The translations under genes were made by a program, and so were the position numbers. A stretch of DNA of 64,000 nt. Origin: Nocardia sp. NBC_01730 (GTDB lineage Bacteria > Actinomycetota > Actinomycetes > Mycobacteriales > Mycobacteriaceae). The DNA is taken from contig NZ_CP109162.1 of assembly GCF_035920445.1 (NCBI RefSeq), positions 7,936,001 to 8,000,000 on the forward strand, given 5' to 3'. A model generated the notes under the pieces. The model searched no databases. It worked only from the letters and a program-made list of their open reading frames with translations, and was not told where the DNA came from. Position 1 is the first letter of the stretch, and every line of letters begins with the position of its first letter. Positions 38,022 to 64,000 of this stretch are shown piece by piece.

Positions 38022-38513
38022 ATGGCGGATGATTTTGCCGACGCTTCCTTCGCGGAAGCGATGGATTCCTTTACCCAGCAGATGCAGTTGATTTCGGGGT
38101 TACAGCAGCAGCGGGCCCGGTTGACCGCGTCGGCTTCGGTGCGGGATCGGCGGGTCACGGTGACGGTCAACGCCGACGGTGTGGTGATCGAGACCAAGTT
38201 CTCCTCGGATATCGACGATTTGGATTACGACGAGATCGCCGCGGCGATGACCCAGGCCGCGCAGCAGGCCGCCGCGGAGATCGCTCGCCGGACCGACGAA
38301 CTCCTCGCGCCGTTGACCGAGCAGAAGATGACGATGCCCAAGTTCTCGGACCTGGTCGAGGGGTTCCCCGACGTGCAGGGACAGATCCCCGCCGCGCCGG
38401 TCGTGTCGCTGGCCCCACCGAACGCGGTGGAACGTCAAGAGGTAGCCGACGACGAACCGGGTCGGGTAAGGCCGTCGGATCGGTCTTCTGGAGTTTACGA
38501 TTCCAGCTGGTGA
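38022..38513 (+). CDS. YbaB/EbfC-like protein of the ESX locus
   Basis: 163 residues. The N-terminal ~100 residues have the YbaB helix-strand-helix layout (FTQQMQLISGLQQQRARLTA, then RRVTVTVNADGVVIETKFSS and DYDEIAAAMTQAAQQAAAEI). The tail is Pro-rich and polar. YbaB-like proteins (for example EspL in mycobacteria) are common beside ESX effectors, where a chaperone role is suspected. 38514-38659 holds no gene and ends with the giant gene's weak ribosome binding site. Confidence 0.8.
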   Translation: MADDFADASFAEAMDSFTQQMQLISGLQQQRARLTASASVRDRRVTVTVNADGVVIETKFSSDIDDLDYDEIAAAMTQAAQQAAAEIARRTDELLAPLTEQKMTMPKFSDLVEGFPDVQGQIPAAPVVSLAPPNAVERQEVADDEPGRVRPSDRSSGVYDSSW

Positions 38514-38659
38514 CCTGAGATGGGTTGCCATGTCCGCTGATTCGGTGCTATCGAATTTCGATGGGGTTTCGGTAGCGCGTGTGTGGTGTGGTCGGTCCGT
38601 CCCTGAGTATTTCGGGCTGTGTGTCCGATCTTATTTCCGTCGGGTCCGGGTGATCTGAC

Positions 38660-64000
<25,341 letters not shown>

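Overview
The window looks like chromosomal sequence from a Nocardia-like actinomycete (order Mycobacteriales). The DNA is very GC-rich with GTG starts, and the genes include WXG100/EspC-like, YbaB/EbfC-like and CpnT-like proteins typical of ESX (type VII secretion) loci. The genus is inferred from gene content only.

Positions 1-17300 are accessory sequence. They hold hypothetical genes and a secreted small protein. A three-gene cluster follows (3549-5982) that includes a glycine-rich multi-repeat membrane protein. There are several broken or intact IS elements (ISAs1-, IS1380- and IS630-like) and a tiny secreted protein with a textbook LDL-receptor class A repeat (8145-8441). The rest is a streptomycin-kinase-like gene, a secretory lipase, a secreted TAP-type alpha/beta hydrolase, and remnants of TetR, saccharopine-dehydrogenase-like and SDR genes.

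Positions 17317-25558 are an RHS polymorphic-toxin locus: an SseB-like gene, a helical WXG-like gene, a large RHS gene and a HEAT-like immunity gene. The RHS gene is broken by an IS1634 fragment, a frameshift at a C6 tract, an IS3 insertion and loss of its toxin tip. The immunity gene is intact.

Positions 25662-35949 hold a DUF4291 gene split cleanly by a second IS3 element (3-bp target duplication), an imine-reductase-like gene, an MFS exporter, and a MerR regulator divergent from a DinB/maleylpyruvate-isomerase-like gene. More remnants lie between them.

Positions 35950-64000 are the most striking part. A YezG-like protein, an EspC/WXG-like protein and a YbaB-like protein lead into one open reading frame that runs from 38660 off the end of the window, at least 8447 codons. 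It starts with a CpnT-type WXG100-like export domain and a repeat-rich linker. It then carries at least six papain-like (Tox-PL/glutamine-deamidase-like) Cys-His modules, two degenerate PP2C-phosphatase-like modules, two RsbW-like HATPase modules and about six DUF1023-like alpha/beta-hydrolase modules, separated by long helical segments. Most non-papain modules have lost catalytic residues. I infer a giant ESX-exported multi-module effector or toxin; that function is not proven by the sequence.
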